From Anas platyrhynchos (Eukaryota > Chordata > Aves > Anseriformes > Anatidae), in assembly GCF_047663525.1 (NCBI RefSeq), contig NC_092594.1, positions 34,457,001 to 34,521,000 of the forward strand: a stretch of DNA of 64,000 nucleotides, read 5' to 3'. A model generated the notes under the pieces. It worked only from the letters and a program-made list of their open reading frames with translations, made no database searches and was not told the origin of the DNA. Below are positions 1 through 21,500 of this stretch, piece after piece (within the stretch, counting starts at the first letter, position 1; each line of letters begins with the position of its first letter). The translations under genes were made by a program, and so were the position numbers.

Positions 1-737
1 TGGAACTCGTGGGACGTGGTGCCCCCGATGCTGCCTGTGGCCGCCCGCACCTGCACGCAGGGCAAGCCCAGGCGCTCGAAGAGGCTGCGGTAGGCACCGC
101 ACAGCAGCTCGTAGGTGCGCTGAGCCGCCTCCTCTGAGGTGTCGAAGGTGTACATGTCCTTCATGTAGAACTCCCGGCTGCGCAGCAAGCCGAAGCGGGG
201 CTTGGGCTCGTCCCGAAACTTCCTTGTCACTTGGTAGAGGCGCAGCGGCAATTGCTTGTAGGACAGCCCGCTCTGCGCCGCCACCAGCTCCGTGACCGCC
301 TCTTCGTGCGTGGGCCCCAGGCAATACTCCTTGCCGTGCCTGTCAGCCAGGCGGAACAGCTCCGGCCCCATGTTCTCCCAGCGCCCGCTGGCTCGCCACA
401 GCTCCGCCGAGCTCAGGCAGGGCATGTTCACCTTCTGCCCTCCCACCGCCTCCATCGCCTGATCGATGAGGCGGACGAGCTTGTCCATGGCGCGGACGGC
501 GGGCGGGAGGTAGCAGTAGCAGCCGGTGCTGCCGGGGTGGATGAGCCCCCCTTGCACCATCAGCCTGTGGCTGCGGCTGCCCGCCTCCCACCCCGCCTCG
601 CTCCCCTCGCCCTGCAGGTTCAAGGGCTGGAAGAGCTCGGACAGCAGCAGGCGCCGCCGCCTGGCTCCAGGAGGGGCCCCGGAGGCTTGCAGCAAGGGGC
701 CGGCCGCCGCTCGCCAGCCGCGGAGCCCGCCCGACAT
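1..737 (-). CDS. PARS2: Prolyl-tRNA synthetase, mitochondrial (N-terminal half, cut by window edge)
   Basis: This enzyme charges mitochondrial tRNA-Pro with proline in the matrix. An uninterrupted minus-strand frame starts at the ATG on 735-737 and runs 245 codons off the left edge; the human protein has 475 residues, so about half is present. The first residues are rich in Arg, Ala and Leu, as expected of a mitochondrial targeting peptide. A class II synthetase core follows: the region reading LIHPGSTGCYCYLPPAVRAM, then the motif-2 block TRKFRDEPKPRFG with LLRSREFYMKD, then GGTTSHEF at the cut end. No intron interrupts it, matching the single coding exon of mammalian PARS2. The next gene in mammals, TTC22, is not seen upstream. 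Identification is by recognition of family motifs and of the neighbours. Confidence 0.95.
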   Translation of the reverse strand, partial: MSGGLRGWRAAAGPLLQASGAPPGARRRRLLLSELFQPLNLQGEGSEAGWEAGSRSHRLMVQGGLIHPGSTGCYCYLPPAVRAMDKLVRLIDQAMEAVGGQKVNMPCLSSAELWRASGRWENMGPELFRLADRHGKEYCLGPTHEEAVTELVAAQSGLSYKQLPLRLYQVTRKFRDEPKPRFGLLRSREFYMKDMYTFDTSEEAAQRTYELLCGAYRSLFERLGLPCVQVRAATGSIGGTTSHEF

Positions 738-960
738 GACGGCGGCCGGCCCTGAGGGGAGCGGGCAGGGGGCGGCGGGCGCAGCCCACAAAATGGCGGC
801 CGGAGGCGGGAACGGCCGTGGGGGAGGCTCCGTCATGGCGGGGACGGGGAGGGAGAGGCAATGAGGGCGCCGTCTGCCGTGTGGAGGCCGCGGGGCGCTG
901 AGGGGAGCTGGGGGGACATCCCCCCCTGCCCAGTGACCGCCGCCTTGCTGCGCTTTTCAG
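738..960 (-). promoter_or_regulatory. PARS2 CpG-rich promoter with YY1-type site
   Basis: This GC-rich stretch just upstream of the PARS2 ATG has no TATA box. A YY1-type site, AAAATGGCGGC, lies at 790-800 and a second ATGGCGG at about 835. YY1 sites close to the start are common in promoters of nuclear genes for mitochondrial proteins. Beyond about 960 the sequence turns AT-rich, which bounds the island. The transcription start itself cannot be placed. Confidence 0.55.
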
Positions 961-1487
961 CATCCCTCCTGGAGCTGGAGCTCAGTGGAAATTAAAAAAA
1001 TATCTCTGAAGAGCAGTTGTAAGCACATATAAAAGTACTCCGCTAAGGGTGGAGATTTCACTTCACTGACCCGCGTTTTACAAGGAATTAAATTATCATT
1101 TTAAAATATAAGGAAGTGAGTGTGAACCCTTGTTTTATTTAGAAATGGGATCTGAGGAAATCTTCATGATTCTTCTATAACACAGAACACACACTGAGGT
1201 GCACTGCCATTTATAGCCATGTGGAAATGGGAAAAATAAGGGATTAAAGGGGCTGTTTTTAATGCTCCTGAGTGATTTAGGAGCACTGAAGCCACTAAAC
1301 GCTTGAGACATCCCTGCAAGAGGCCTCAGCATCCTGTAAGGCACTGCCCAGAGGGACAGGTCTCTCAGCAGCTCAGTGCCGGAGCCAGGATCTGGCTGTG
1401 GTTTCCTGGCTCCCAAATAACGACTTCACTCCCAAACCGCCTCCACTGGTTTTGCCAGATAATTACTTCTTCCTACGTGTTTCTCAC

Positions 1488-1700
1488 CGCAATCAAGTGA
1501 GCAATGGAGACGCTGTCGGGGAGACATGCAGCGGCTGAGCTGCAGGTCCTGCAGGATGCCTGGTGCCACGGTGGATATCCCCATGGCCACCTCCTGCTTG
1601 CTCAGCAAGTGGAAGGTTTTCACCAGGCGCTTCAGGGCCGGAGAGTTGTCCTTCATTGTTTCTATCGCTTCTTCCAGCCGCGGAAGCGAAACACTTTTCC
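1488..1700 (-). CDS. Unassigned exon-like reading frame between PARS2 and CIMAP2
   Basis: On the minus strand a frame opens after a stop at 1702-1704. It reads through SLPRLEEAIETMKDNSPALK, then RLVKTFHLLSKQEVAMGIS and SRCMSPRQRLHC, and reaches a good splice donor (GTGAGA, plus-strand 1482-1487). The protein text looks natural: alternating helix-like segments and no low complexity. The opposite-strand frames over the same bases look like shadows. The acceptor side is weak; an internal ATG (1654-1656) could instead be a start. I do not recognise the family. Mammals have TTC22 on this strand at this place, so this could be a TTC22 remnant, an alternative exon or a chance frame. No partner exon was found nearby. 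Confidence 0.35.
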
Positions 1701-1704
1701 TTCA

Positions 1705-3038
1705 GTGACTTACTGCCTGCTGCGCTGATCAAAGAGACAAAACCATCTTGGATTGATTTGCCGGGGCGGTGTTTTAACTGCGAGGGTTTGAGGCTATACA
1801 GGAGGCATGGTCTGCAGGGAAAGCTGATATCTCTTATTAAACCAGCAGGCAGCACTGGATGAGGAGCTAAGCTTGGGGCTTTGTGCCTGAAAGTCTGGCT
1901 GTGGTCTATTTTTTCCTGCTGTGCTGGGTGGGGAGTGAATAATGGTATGAGCCCCGGCCCAGCCACTCTGGCTACAGGACCATGCCAGGGCGGGAGGTTG
2001 GTGTTGGAGAAGCCACAGTCCTGGATCCTCACTGGGTGGTGGAAAATGTTTCTTTCCTTGCCAGCAGGGCAGGTGAGAGATGAAGTCATTCAGCAGCCAA
2101 ACCTCTCTCCGTTCTGTGGAGGATTTGCAGTTCAGGCCTGGGGTTCAGCATCCTGGCTGACCCTGGGCATGGTCTTACACAGCTTGGAGGGTCCACGAGC
2201 CCACAGCGCTGCCTCGCACATCTCATGAGGTAAATCTCCCGAGAGCTTCCATTCCCTCCAGTGACATTACTGTAATCACACAGCTCCAGGATGATGTTTT
2301 TATGCCCAGTAAGGCAGTAATTGCAGGGCTTGTCCTAAAGCCACCTTTTGGGAAGTTCCTGGGGGATATAACAGCACCACAAGTCCCCTGCCCCCTGGCA
2401 GCTACCCGAGGTGCAGGCTTTGCTGAGCAACTGGTACAAACATGGTAATTAAATCACCCCAGAGGGCTCGAGGGACCTGCTACAGGCAGGGTGGGGGGCT
2501 CTGGGCTGCCAGGCTGCAGCCCCTGTTCCAGCCAGGGTGCTCAGCTTGGCCCCACAGAACGTGGGTACCATGGTGAGGGCTGCCACGGCGTGGGCTGCCA
2601 CCGCAGAGCCACCTGCGTGAGACATGGGCAGCCAGGTGAGGCCGTGGGTACATGGGGGGAGAGCCAGAATTAGCGGTGCAGCTCCCAAATCGGCTGAGAC
2701 CATTTTGCACACAGCAGCTGGGGACACCCAGCTCGGGCTTGGGAGCACCCTGGGGTGTTGATGTGGATGCAAGCTGCTCACACCCCGGGCTTGGGAGCGT
2801 GCAGCTCAGCAGAGCAGCTGTTCCTGTGGTCCACGGGTAGTGAGGATCCACAGCAAAGCCCAGCTTTCCCTGGGAGCCGCCTTCCAGGCCACATGCAGGC
2901 TGTGTCTGTGAAATCCAGCCACCCAAAAGCAACCCCCTTTCTTGGTGCATTACATTGGGATGAGCGACAGGGCCGGGATGAGCAGCGGGACGTGGGGCAT
3001 CAATATACACACTGTGATGCTCCGGCTCTGCCTTGCAG
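1705..3038. other. Gap between orphan exon and first resolved CIMAP2 exon
   Basis: No convincing exon was found. The first CIMAP2 coding exon or exons and its promoter must lie here or just upstream, because the first resolved exon (3039) begins in mid-protein. Several open frames exist on both strands, including a 388-codon minus-strand frame, but they read as Gly/Pro/Ser/Cys-rich shadow translation of GC-rich DNA. Confidence 0.5.
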
Positions 3039-5419
<2,381 letters not shown>

Positions 5420-8155
5420 GTCTGACACAACCGGGGCTGTAGGTGCTTTCACACCAGCCCGCAGGAAAAGCATTCAGCTAGAGCAACTTCTGAGGCCAAG
5501 GACAGGTTGCTGATGCTTTACAACCGATGTGAGAGGCTAAATAGCAGGAGGGATGGCTGTGGAGATGAAGGAACACTTGCTGGCCCCACTGCAGGTTTGC
5601 TCTGTGAACGAGCACGTTAATGTCTGTGAAAAAATGAGGAGACCTCCGTGCTTCCTGGCCATGCAAGGGCAGGGGGAGGTTAAAGAAGTACTGGCTACCC
5701 AGGCACTTCCAGGATACTACAGTGGTTGATCTTCCACCTCGTGAAATGCAAGTTATATGCCGTGGAGGTACAGATAAAATTTCCGTCCCCATTAGAGGAG
5801 GCGGCCTGGGAAGGAACTGGGCAGGGGATGGGTGGCCAGGCTTCCTCGGTTCATCTCCAGCACGGGTTGATCAATGGCCTTGAACAAAAAACATGCTCTC
5901 AGCCTGTGCCTTGGTTTACCCATTTGAAGAAGGAAGATAACAAGGCTCAGCTCCGTCACAAAGGGCTTTGAAATCGCCAGGGTGAGAAGCCCCCTGAGGC
6001 AGTTAGGGACCGTGCTAATGAGGGCGCTCGGGACAGCCCTCTGCTTTCACCTTTGCTTGTGGCCAAGATTAGCAAACTGCTGCGGTGGCACTGGGGGCTG
6101 CAGCTCCGCAAAGGCTGTCTTGATCTCCAGAGAGTAGTTAGGAACGTGCCTCAGCTGAATATGCCTTCGCTTTCAGTGGGGCAGCTCCGTTAGCTATCCT
6201 GTGATGAAGGAGGCACAATGAAATTGAGCTTTCAGTATCGCCCGGCTTTGTTAAGTTTGCAGTTCCGTTAGGAATAATAATAATAAAAAAAAGAATCTGA
6301 ACAGTGAGCAGGATGTTCAAATGCTCCGAATTGCTCTTTGATCAAACAGCGCTAGCTCCAAAATCACTTTTCAAGCTACAGCTGTACCTTCAAGGGAATA
6401 GGCAGGCTTTCACGAGCTCTGTTCACCTCCACGCTCATTAAGACTAATGAGATTAATCCAGCCAATAATTGGAGTCCACTGAATCACATCTTCTTTTCGC
6501 AGTGAGCGGCTCAGGCCTGTTGTGAAAAACAACTGGAGATTTGATTTCTGCTCCACACTGCCCGGACATTTGTGAAGAAACCACTGCTGTTTTCCACATG
6601 TAAGGTGGCGCTGGGAAGCCCGGATCAGTAAATAAATCAGACACGCCAGTAGATGGGACGGTGTAGATGAGAATACTTGCAACAGGAGGTAGGAAACAAC
6701 TCGAGTCTTGTGCTGCGGTAATAAAACACTCTAGACCATCATCACTCTAACTTGCCTGTTGAGTAATTCTTTTTTATTATTATTATTTTTTATTTTCAAC
6801 TTGACACAGTTGAGAAGAGGATGTCAGTGTAAGTCAATGAAAGGAAAGTTTAGTAGCACTCACGGCTCATTCAGTATGGAGCATTTCCTTCTCCCTCAGT
6901 GGAGCTGTAACACCCAGCTCCACTTGAATTAACAACTCAACTGCTTATCAGCAGCTGGAGGGCATTAGGGGGAAGTCAGTGCAATCATTCCAACTTTTGC
7001 AGGGTATTAAGACCTGGAGGTGATGAACAAAGTGAGAGGAACAGAAGGTTGTGTCGGTTGTAACAAAGGGTGGCCATAAAAATATACCAGGAGCACGCTG
7101 GTTCACTTGGAGTTAACCTTTACAAAGTCTCACACCAGACTGGAATAATTAAATTTAGGTGTAATTACATGGTAGTTGTGGCTGGTTAAATATGCTAATT
7201 AATCTGCAATTACCCTTTGGTGGGAGAGATAATTGAACACAGGTAAAACTATAGGAATTTAAAGAAATAGTGATTATTGTAATAGAAAGGCAAGCAAAGG
7301 AAAAAGGAGGCCTCTGAAGGGAAATGCCTGGGCAGTGATGTGGGTGAGTACAGGCTATAGAAGTCCTGCTGGGGTAGGAAAACACAGGATTGCGAAACGC
7401 AGCAGAAGTCAGGGCTAAAAATCTATTTGGTCAAAGGAACATAGGACTTTAGCACCTAGATTGACGTTTCAGGGGAATTCAGGCATTTGGCAGCCTGGAT
7501 TTTCAGGAGAAAGCACAGGTGAACTTCTGCCTGGAAAGAGCACTGGAAGAAGATGTGAGCTGTGAGCAAGGTGTAGCAGGACAGGAATACCTCCATGCTT
7601 ACAGAGCTGCTGTAAAGGCGTTTCTCAAGGAAACAGAGAAGATGTGGACATAAACTCAGGCTGAAGAGGGCACTGTGTCTTCATCCTCACCTCTGCGGCC
7701 CGTCATTCAAACCAGGGACCAGTTTAAATAGAGGAATGAGTTAGGTGCTACAGTGCCCGACGTGGACAGCTGAATCCAAAATGTAGTTTTGTTCTCCTGT
7801 GCCATAAAGGCAGAGGGAAAGGGTGAGGCAAGGGGGGAAAAAACAGCATCACGAGGCTCTTAAGAAGCATTTAAAGCTAATGGGACAAAAGTGAAGGGTT
7901 AAGGCTCAGCTATAAGGCGTGTCTTGGGGCAGAGATAAGGGGTCTTCCACATCCCTCCAAAGCTGTTTGCAGCATTAGGCTGCTCATCCAAAGCCTCGCA
8001 ACACCTCTGCTTTCTGACCAAGACAGCAGCTTTTCTCTGTAATTGCTGAGCACTTGTCGCAATACAACAAGCCCAAGAAAGAATAAACAAAGCTGTTAAA
8101 AAGAAAGTTGTAATTCATTAAGAGACACCACCTTGGACAGTACACGGGCTATATT
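5420..8155. other. Intergenic DNA between CIMAP2 and DHCR24 (tail to tail)
   Basis: I see no gene or recognisable transposon. The first part should hold the CIMAP2 3' UTR; AATAAA-like words occur around 6628 and 6720 but none is decisive. The rest is moderately AT-rich. A cluster of TAAT-type words at 6436-6472, including the palindrome CCAATAATTGG, could be a homeodomain target but this is not proven. Confidence 0.5.
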
Positions 8156-10265
8156 TTTATTTTAAACAGCTTTTACAGCCAAAAATCAAGACCAGCAGCA
8201 ATTATGCATGTGCACGTGTGGGACTGGTACAGCTGCAGTACCAGATCACACCATACCAAGTTTGCCAATAAATAAAGGAATGAAAAAACAAGTACAGTGC
8301 ATACCTAAAGGTCATCAGTACGTAAGTGAAACACAGCTTAAGTAGAAGTATTTGCATATTCTCTAGCTGCTTTAACGTTGCCCTTTAAAAACTGACCAAA
8401 CCAATTCTTACTCTGCACAGATCATCTTACAAGCACTGGGCTAAATCCTAGCTTCGCACAGGAACAAGGAAGCTGCTCCTGTGCCATTCCCTCACGGGGA
8501 TGGGAAGCGAAGATCACAAGTGTGAGGATCAGCGTTTGCCTTCCCAGGTACCCTGAAGCCTGGAGCGGTACAGTGGATGCTCCAGGATCACTGACACAGC
8601 TCTGCCTCCTGCCTGGCCAGCACCGCGGGCACTGCGCTGGCTGTGTCTCCCCTTGGCAGGCTGCTCCCTGCCCCGGCAGGGCTTTCAGGGGTACCTTAAT
8701 CGCAGGGAATTTGCCCAGCATGCATCACTGAGTAACAGGCCAAGCTTAATCTTGTCACTGCTTTATCATTGGTTTCATCTGGACCATAGACATCCATCTA
8801 TCAATAAATAAAATCATTGGTTTAGCACTCAAATAAAAATAACAAAGTTTCCCGCTGCAAACCATTTTACGAGGTCTCCACGTTGCCCTCTGTGCCACCC
8901 TCGAGAAAATTATTCCCTGGAGCTCAGCAGGGTTTAGGATAACAAATTGACATTCTGCTTGGACAAGACACGGGCTGAGTTTGGCACCATGCTTCCAGCT
9001 GTGGAGTCAGAGCACTCCCACGCCTCTGCACCTGGCTGCGTGAAGTGCACGTCTACGCTGTTTTCACCAGCATGCATCAAAAGGGGAAATCCAGCAGTAC
9101 TTGCTATTGATTTCCTCCCCAGGTGACCGAAACAGTCCTTTTACAAAGCCTATCAATCTAATCTAGCTAAAATTCAAAGCAAAAACGTTCTCCGAGTCAG
9201 AACCAATGCCTGTGTATACTGAGCTTCCGCAGCAAGATTTCTTCTTACCCACAGCCACTTGCTCTAACAAACCTTGTGAAAATAAAGCCTTAAATTGTGA
9301 GGACACACTTCCTTGTCCTGCCGGACAGGACAGACTGGTCTCCAGTGACCCATGTCCTCCTCCAACTGAGTATTTATAAGGCACTAAAATTAAGCAAAAG
9401 CAAAAAAAAAAACAAACCCAAAAAAACAACCAACAAAAGGCAAAACCAAAAAAATCCAAATAAACTGACCCACAACAAGTAAAAAACTGAAATTAATACC
9501 TGCCTATCTGAAATAGCAGCATTTTTTCAGCTGTACAAAGCCAGAACAACGACAGTTTGAGGCAAAAAAACAATACGCTATCAATCATTAAAGAAGTAAA
9601 CCTACATCCACTTACATTTTATAATCAAAATCAGCACAAACCTGACAGGCACAAGTAAAAAGCATTTGCTTCACACCTCAACGCTCAGTTTTGGAACCGA
9701 ACCAGCTGCTGGGGAGTTGAACTGGGACTGCAGCACGGGATAGCCCAAACAACCCCGTACCACGCAGCATCACGCGGCGCGGCACAGCCAGGTCGCGGTA
9801 CTGTCACTAAGCTGCCCTACAGGTCACTGGCTGGAGGCAAATGTTTTCAACATCATGATTAATTTGACAATTCATTCAGCTTTGGCACCTATTTCTGTCA
9901 CCTCCTTACCACTTTCAAAAGTAATTTTTAATACAGCTATAGCGTATAGCCGGTGTTGCTTCGGTGTCATCTTTTCCAGTTATTTTTCTCGTGTTTGGAG
10001 CTAGGTGAATTCACCCATGTTACTACATTAGATCCAAGATACAGAGGCTAGCACTTTGAAAAACAATCACTTCGAGTTCAGAAAAATGGTTTTAAAGCAT
10101 CCTAAGAAATACTAAACATAAGTTTATAAAGCATGAATTCATATCTTTAAACGTCAACAAGAATGAGCTTATTTGGAGGCAATAAAGCTTTTCTTTAAAA
10201 AGGATAGACTGACTAGCTATAGGTAAATTCATCTTTCCCTGATTGCTTAATTAGGTCGTTCAGGC
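8156..10265 (-). other. DHCR24: Probable DHCR24 3' UTR with poly(A) signal
   Basis: Minus-strand AATAAA lies at 8156-8161 (plus TTTATT). It is the only canonical signal I found between there and the DHCR24 stop at 10266-10268. That gives a 3' UTR of about 2.1 kb, near the long 3' UTR known for mammalian DHCR24. A weaker ATTAAA-like word near 9927 could give a shorter form. No open frame of interest lies here; the frames seen are short. Confidence 0.5.
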
Positions 10266-17760
<7,495 letters not shown>

Positions 17761-18000
17761 GGCGCCCGCCGCCCCCCTCTCCTCAGCCTCTGCCTCAGCG
17801 CCGAGCGCGATCGCGATCCCGGTTCCCGGCTCCCGCCTCAGCCCGGCGCTAGGACCCGGCGCCGCTGCCGCCCCCCTCCCACCCGCGCGCCCCGCGCCGC
17901 TATTGGCCGCCGCGCTGAGGAGAGGGGAGGGGAGCGGCCAATCAGGGCGCTGCGGGGAGATCGGACCAGGCGCGGGGGGCGGTGATTGGTTGGGAGGGGG
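17761..18000 (-). promoter_or_regulatory. DHCR24: DHCR24 CpG-island promoter with CCAAT boxes and SRE-like site
   Basis: Just upstream of the ATG is a CpG-rich block with three CCAAT boxes: 17902-17906 (minus), 17938-17942 (plus) and 17985-17989 (minus). The last overlaps an SRE-like word, ATCACCGCCC on the minus strand at 17977-17986. NF-Y boxes beside an SRE are the usual layout of SREBP-2 target promoters, and DHCR24 is such a target in mammals. GC boxes lie around 18005-18115. The start site cannot be placed. Confidence 0.6.
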
Positions 18001-18570
18001 CGGGAGCCGCGCGGCGCGCGGAGAGGCGGGACCGGGAATACCCCGGGGGAGGGGGAGGGGGGGGAGAGGGGAGGGGCGGGTCTGGGGGCGGGGCTAAGGG
18101 GAGGGGGCGGGGCTTGGGGAGGGGGCACCACAGGGGAGGGGGAGGGGAGGGGGGGGGCACCCTTGGGTGGGGGCACCCTGGGGGGACAGGGACAGGGACA
18201 GGGATAGGGATAGGGATAGGGATAGGGACAGGGATGGGGATAGGGATGGGGTTGGGGATGGGGTTGGGGTTGGGGGTCCTGGGGTGGGGGTCCTGGGGTG
18301 GGGGCACCCTGGGGGCTCATTGATGGGGTGGGAGATGCAGTGGGGGCACCCAAGTGGGGGCACCCTTGGGAGATCAGGAGCGGGGAGGGGGCAGGCTGGG
18401 GGCACCCTCACGGGGACAGGACCTGGGGCACCCCCAGCGGGGTCAGGCTGGGGTGGGGGCTCCAGGTGGGGGCACCCATGGGGATGGGGATGGGGTCTGA
18501 GGGCCTGGGACCCCCCTGGGTCAGGGGCTGGTGGCATCAGGGGACAGGGCACAGGTCCATCAGGGTGACA
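18001..18570. repeat. G-rich repeat block with GGGAYA hexamers
   Basis: The plus strand is strongly G-rich for over 500 bases. The core at about 18185-18275 is a run of hexamers, first GGGACA, then GGGATA, then GGGATG/GGGTTG variants. Longer GGGGGCACCC-type units recur at 18120-18370. Many runs of three or more G at short spacing could fold as G-quadruplexes. It lies directly upstream of DHCR24. The unit is not the telomere repeat. Pro-rich frames on the minus strand here are translation of the repeat, not genes. Confidence 0.85.
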
Positions 18571-21500
18571 AGAGCAGCGGGGTTCAAAGCTCGGCAGCCA
18601 CACCTTGTGTCTCCTTCAGAAAACTGGGAGCCGCTGTTCTGGGCCTTGCTCGTTCTTTTTTCCCCGTTTTTATCAAAAAACTCACCTGCGGCTTCACTGC
18701 TCCGATGTTTTGAGGTGGTCTCCTGAATTTCCAGCCTAACTTTATTCGCAAATTGCGTTTATTGCATTTGAGGCCAGGCTGTACTACGCTGGTGCTTTTC
18801 CTTCTTGTACCTGAATTGATGTTATCGCCTTTTGTTTACCAATTTGCCTGCTGGCTGGAATTATGCATGACAAAGAAGTTTCCCGTGTTGTAGGAGAGGT
18901 TATTTTAACCTCCGCGAAGGAGCTAAATAATTGTGCTTGATCTGAGAGTGGTCAAGTGCAGGGCTTATTGGGTAACAGCATCATTTATTCATAAGGAGAT
19001 ATTCATACCTTTGGTGTAAATACTACTTTGATTTTTTTTTTTTTATTTTATTATTTTTTTTTTTTAATGGAGATCCATTAAAAGCGTTTATAACGTTTTC
19101 CGTGCTCTGCTCTTGTTTTTGTAAGGCCCTAGGCAGCAGGAAGGGAGCAGGTGAGCTTAAAGACTGCAGTGCGAAAACGTGCTCTGGAATAGAGAAATGA
19201 ATCATTGTTAAGATCACAGCGAAATTGCCTATGTACACACCGATGCCAAGCACAGAAGATGCAGGAATCAGGAGGGAAGAGGAGGGGAGATTTTTTTAAG
19301 GCTGATATTTTTCAGTTTTAGCTATTTTAGGCGCGAGCAAAACATCATCCAACAACCAATGTCAGCTTAGCAAAACACCATCTACAAATACGGTCAGAAA
19401 AGCTGAGATTCCCCCGGTATCTCCTGTAAGACTAAAACCCCAATTCTCTTCAATTACCATTTCATGTGTGCTTAAGCTGTTGCTGCTTCCCAAAAAAGCA
19501 GTCCTCTTCCCTTCCTCCTCGCCCTCCCTCGCCTGCCATCCCCGCCGCCCACTCACGCTGTTCTGGGCATGCTGTGCGGTACAAATGCTTCTGCTGTCAC
19601 TCTGTACAACAGGTTGGAGAACCCATCTGACTGAAGAGTTAAACTGCTTTTTAAATTCATCTTTTCCTGCCCGGATCAGCTCTCTGATGGAGTTCAGCCA
19701 CTTGTGAGGGCGGAGGGTAGGGAGCAGAGCAGGGGCTTCTCACCGGCTGCGTGGGGTCACCCCTCTCCTTGGTGAGAGCTCATCACAGATTGCTCCGGCA
19801 GGACTTTGTTCACTACAAAAGCAGGGCTTAGCAATAACTGTGCAAAGGCTTTTGGACAAAGAATTAAAAGATGCAGCTATTTTTCTAAGGAGACAGCTAA
19901 AGGGACATGATAATAGTGTGCAGAGCATTGGAGCTGCGGAAGAAAGTAGGCTGCTAACTTCTGTCTCCGTAAGAAAAGTATCAAGAGGCATTCAGTGGAA
20001 GCAGAGAAAGGCATTGAAAACAGTGAGAAAGCCCTTTTTTCACGCGATCTCACTTAGCCCTGGTACTGGCTGCCACGGAGCTGCTGCTGGGTGGTACACC
20101 AAAAGGATGGGCATTTTAACAGCAATGCCTATGAAAACTGAACGGGAATTTTGGAAAGGCTGCAAGCCTGAATTCAATAAATAAACTAGCCTGTGGTTCT
20201 TAGGGGCTAGGAGTATATTTCCCTATTCACCTACCACCACGTTTCCTGCATGCTTGTTTGGTACAGGGTTGTACAGTCAGAAATGGGACATGGTCTCAAA
20301 GGGTTCGACCGGTGCGGTGCTCAAACTGGTATGTGAGAAGCTCCCTCTACTGAGAAAACCAAAGTATTTGCAGTCGTCTTGAATAAAAAGTCTATTGGAG
20401 GACGTAGCTGCAGTGGGGCTTGCTGTGTGACACCAGCAGGCTGACACGTGCTCTTTGGGCTATGGGCTGAACGAGTCCTGAGCAGCTTTCTTTCATCCCG
20501 TAAATGAAGAAAAATGTCAAATTTCAGCCTCAGGGCTTTCAGGAAAAAAAATACAGGAGAAAATTATCAGCTGTTTTATAGACTGATGGTATCAGAACAA
20601 ATGCCAGAATATTCCAGAGGGATGACTCGCAGTGCTGCATGACTTCTGAAAGAACAAAGTCATTTTATGACACTTTTTAAAGCAAAATTTAATGCCAGCC
20701 TGGCCTGGGCAGTGCTCAGTGTGAGGGGAATGTGCCTTTCTCAGGGCTGTCTGGGATGGGAGGCATGAACCCCACCTTACACCCTACAGCCACACGCAGG
20801 GCTGGGGGCAGTTTCCAGGGCAAAGAGCACTAAACCCTTTAGACAGAGTAGGTGGAAATGGAAAACAGCTGGTGTGAGGGTCCGTCCTCTCTAAAGAGCA
20901 GGGACTTAGGAACCGGAGTGGCTCCACGTGAACTTACTCCACCTGGATGTGCGTTTGGGAGGCCCAGTAGGGCACAGGAGATTTCAAGACAAAAGGAGAC
21001 ATAAGGACCCATTTTCTATTGATGTTTGATTCATGCACCTACGCGCTGCACCTTAGAAAACCTTCTCTTTAGAGGGTCGATGGGAAGAACATGGTTTATC
21101 TTACATTTCACTCATATTTCAGGTGAGGGAGAAGAGATGCTTGATGACTCGAGGAGGAAGAGGGCAGCAACTGTGGTGGCTGTTGGAAAGCCCATCAAAA
21201 AGGGACAACGGGATTGTAGATGCTTTATAAACTGCTGAGTACATCTCAGGGAAAGTGAAACCCCATGTGAAGGCTTAGACCTACAGGGTCTGTGATTAGG
21301 CTATTTGAGGTGTAGGTGGGTTGAATGCAATGTGGAAGATCTTGTCTGACACCTGTGATGGCGATGGAAGAATTGGGGTAGGGCCTTCAGGTGGCTGTAG
21401 CCTGGCCTGCTCTGTACACCTAGACCTCAGGTTGACATTGCTCCTTCTTCCTTGCATTCCCCTTGTCCTCTGAGGGCCCAGTCATCCTGGGAGGAATCAG

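Noticed and set aside
343-963. 206-codon minus-strand frame overlapping PARS2
   Set aside because: It is out of frame with the PARS2 motifs and Arg/Pro/Gly-rich; a shadow.
18185-18275. Interstitial telomere repeat
   Set aside because: The unit is GGGAYA, not TTAGGG; only a few GGGTTG words occur at the edge.
17838-18353. Pro-rich minus-strand frames upstream of DHCR24
   Set aside because: They are built of PIPIP/PNPNP units that come from the GGGATA repeat.
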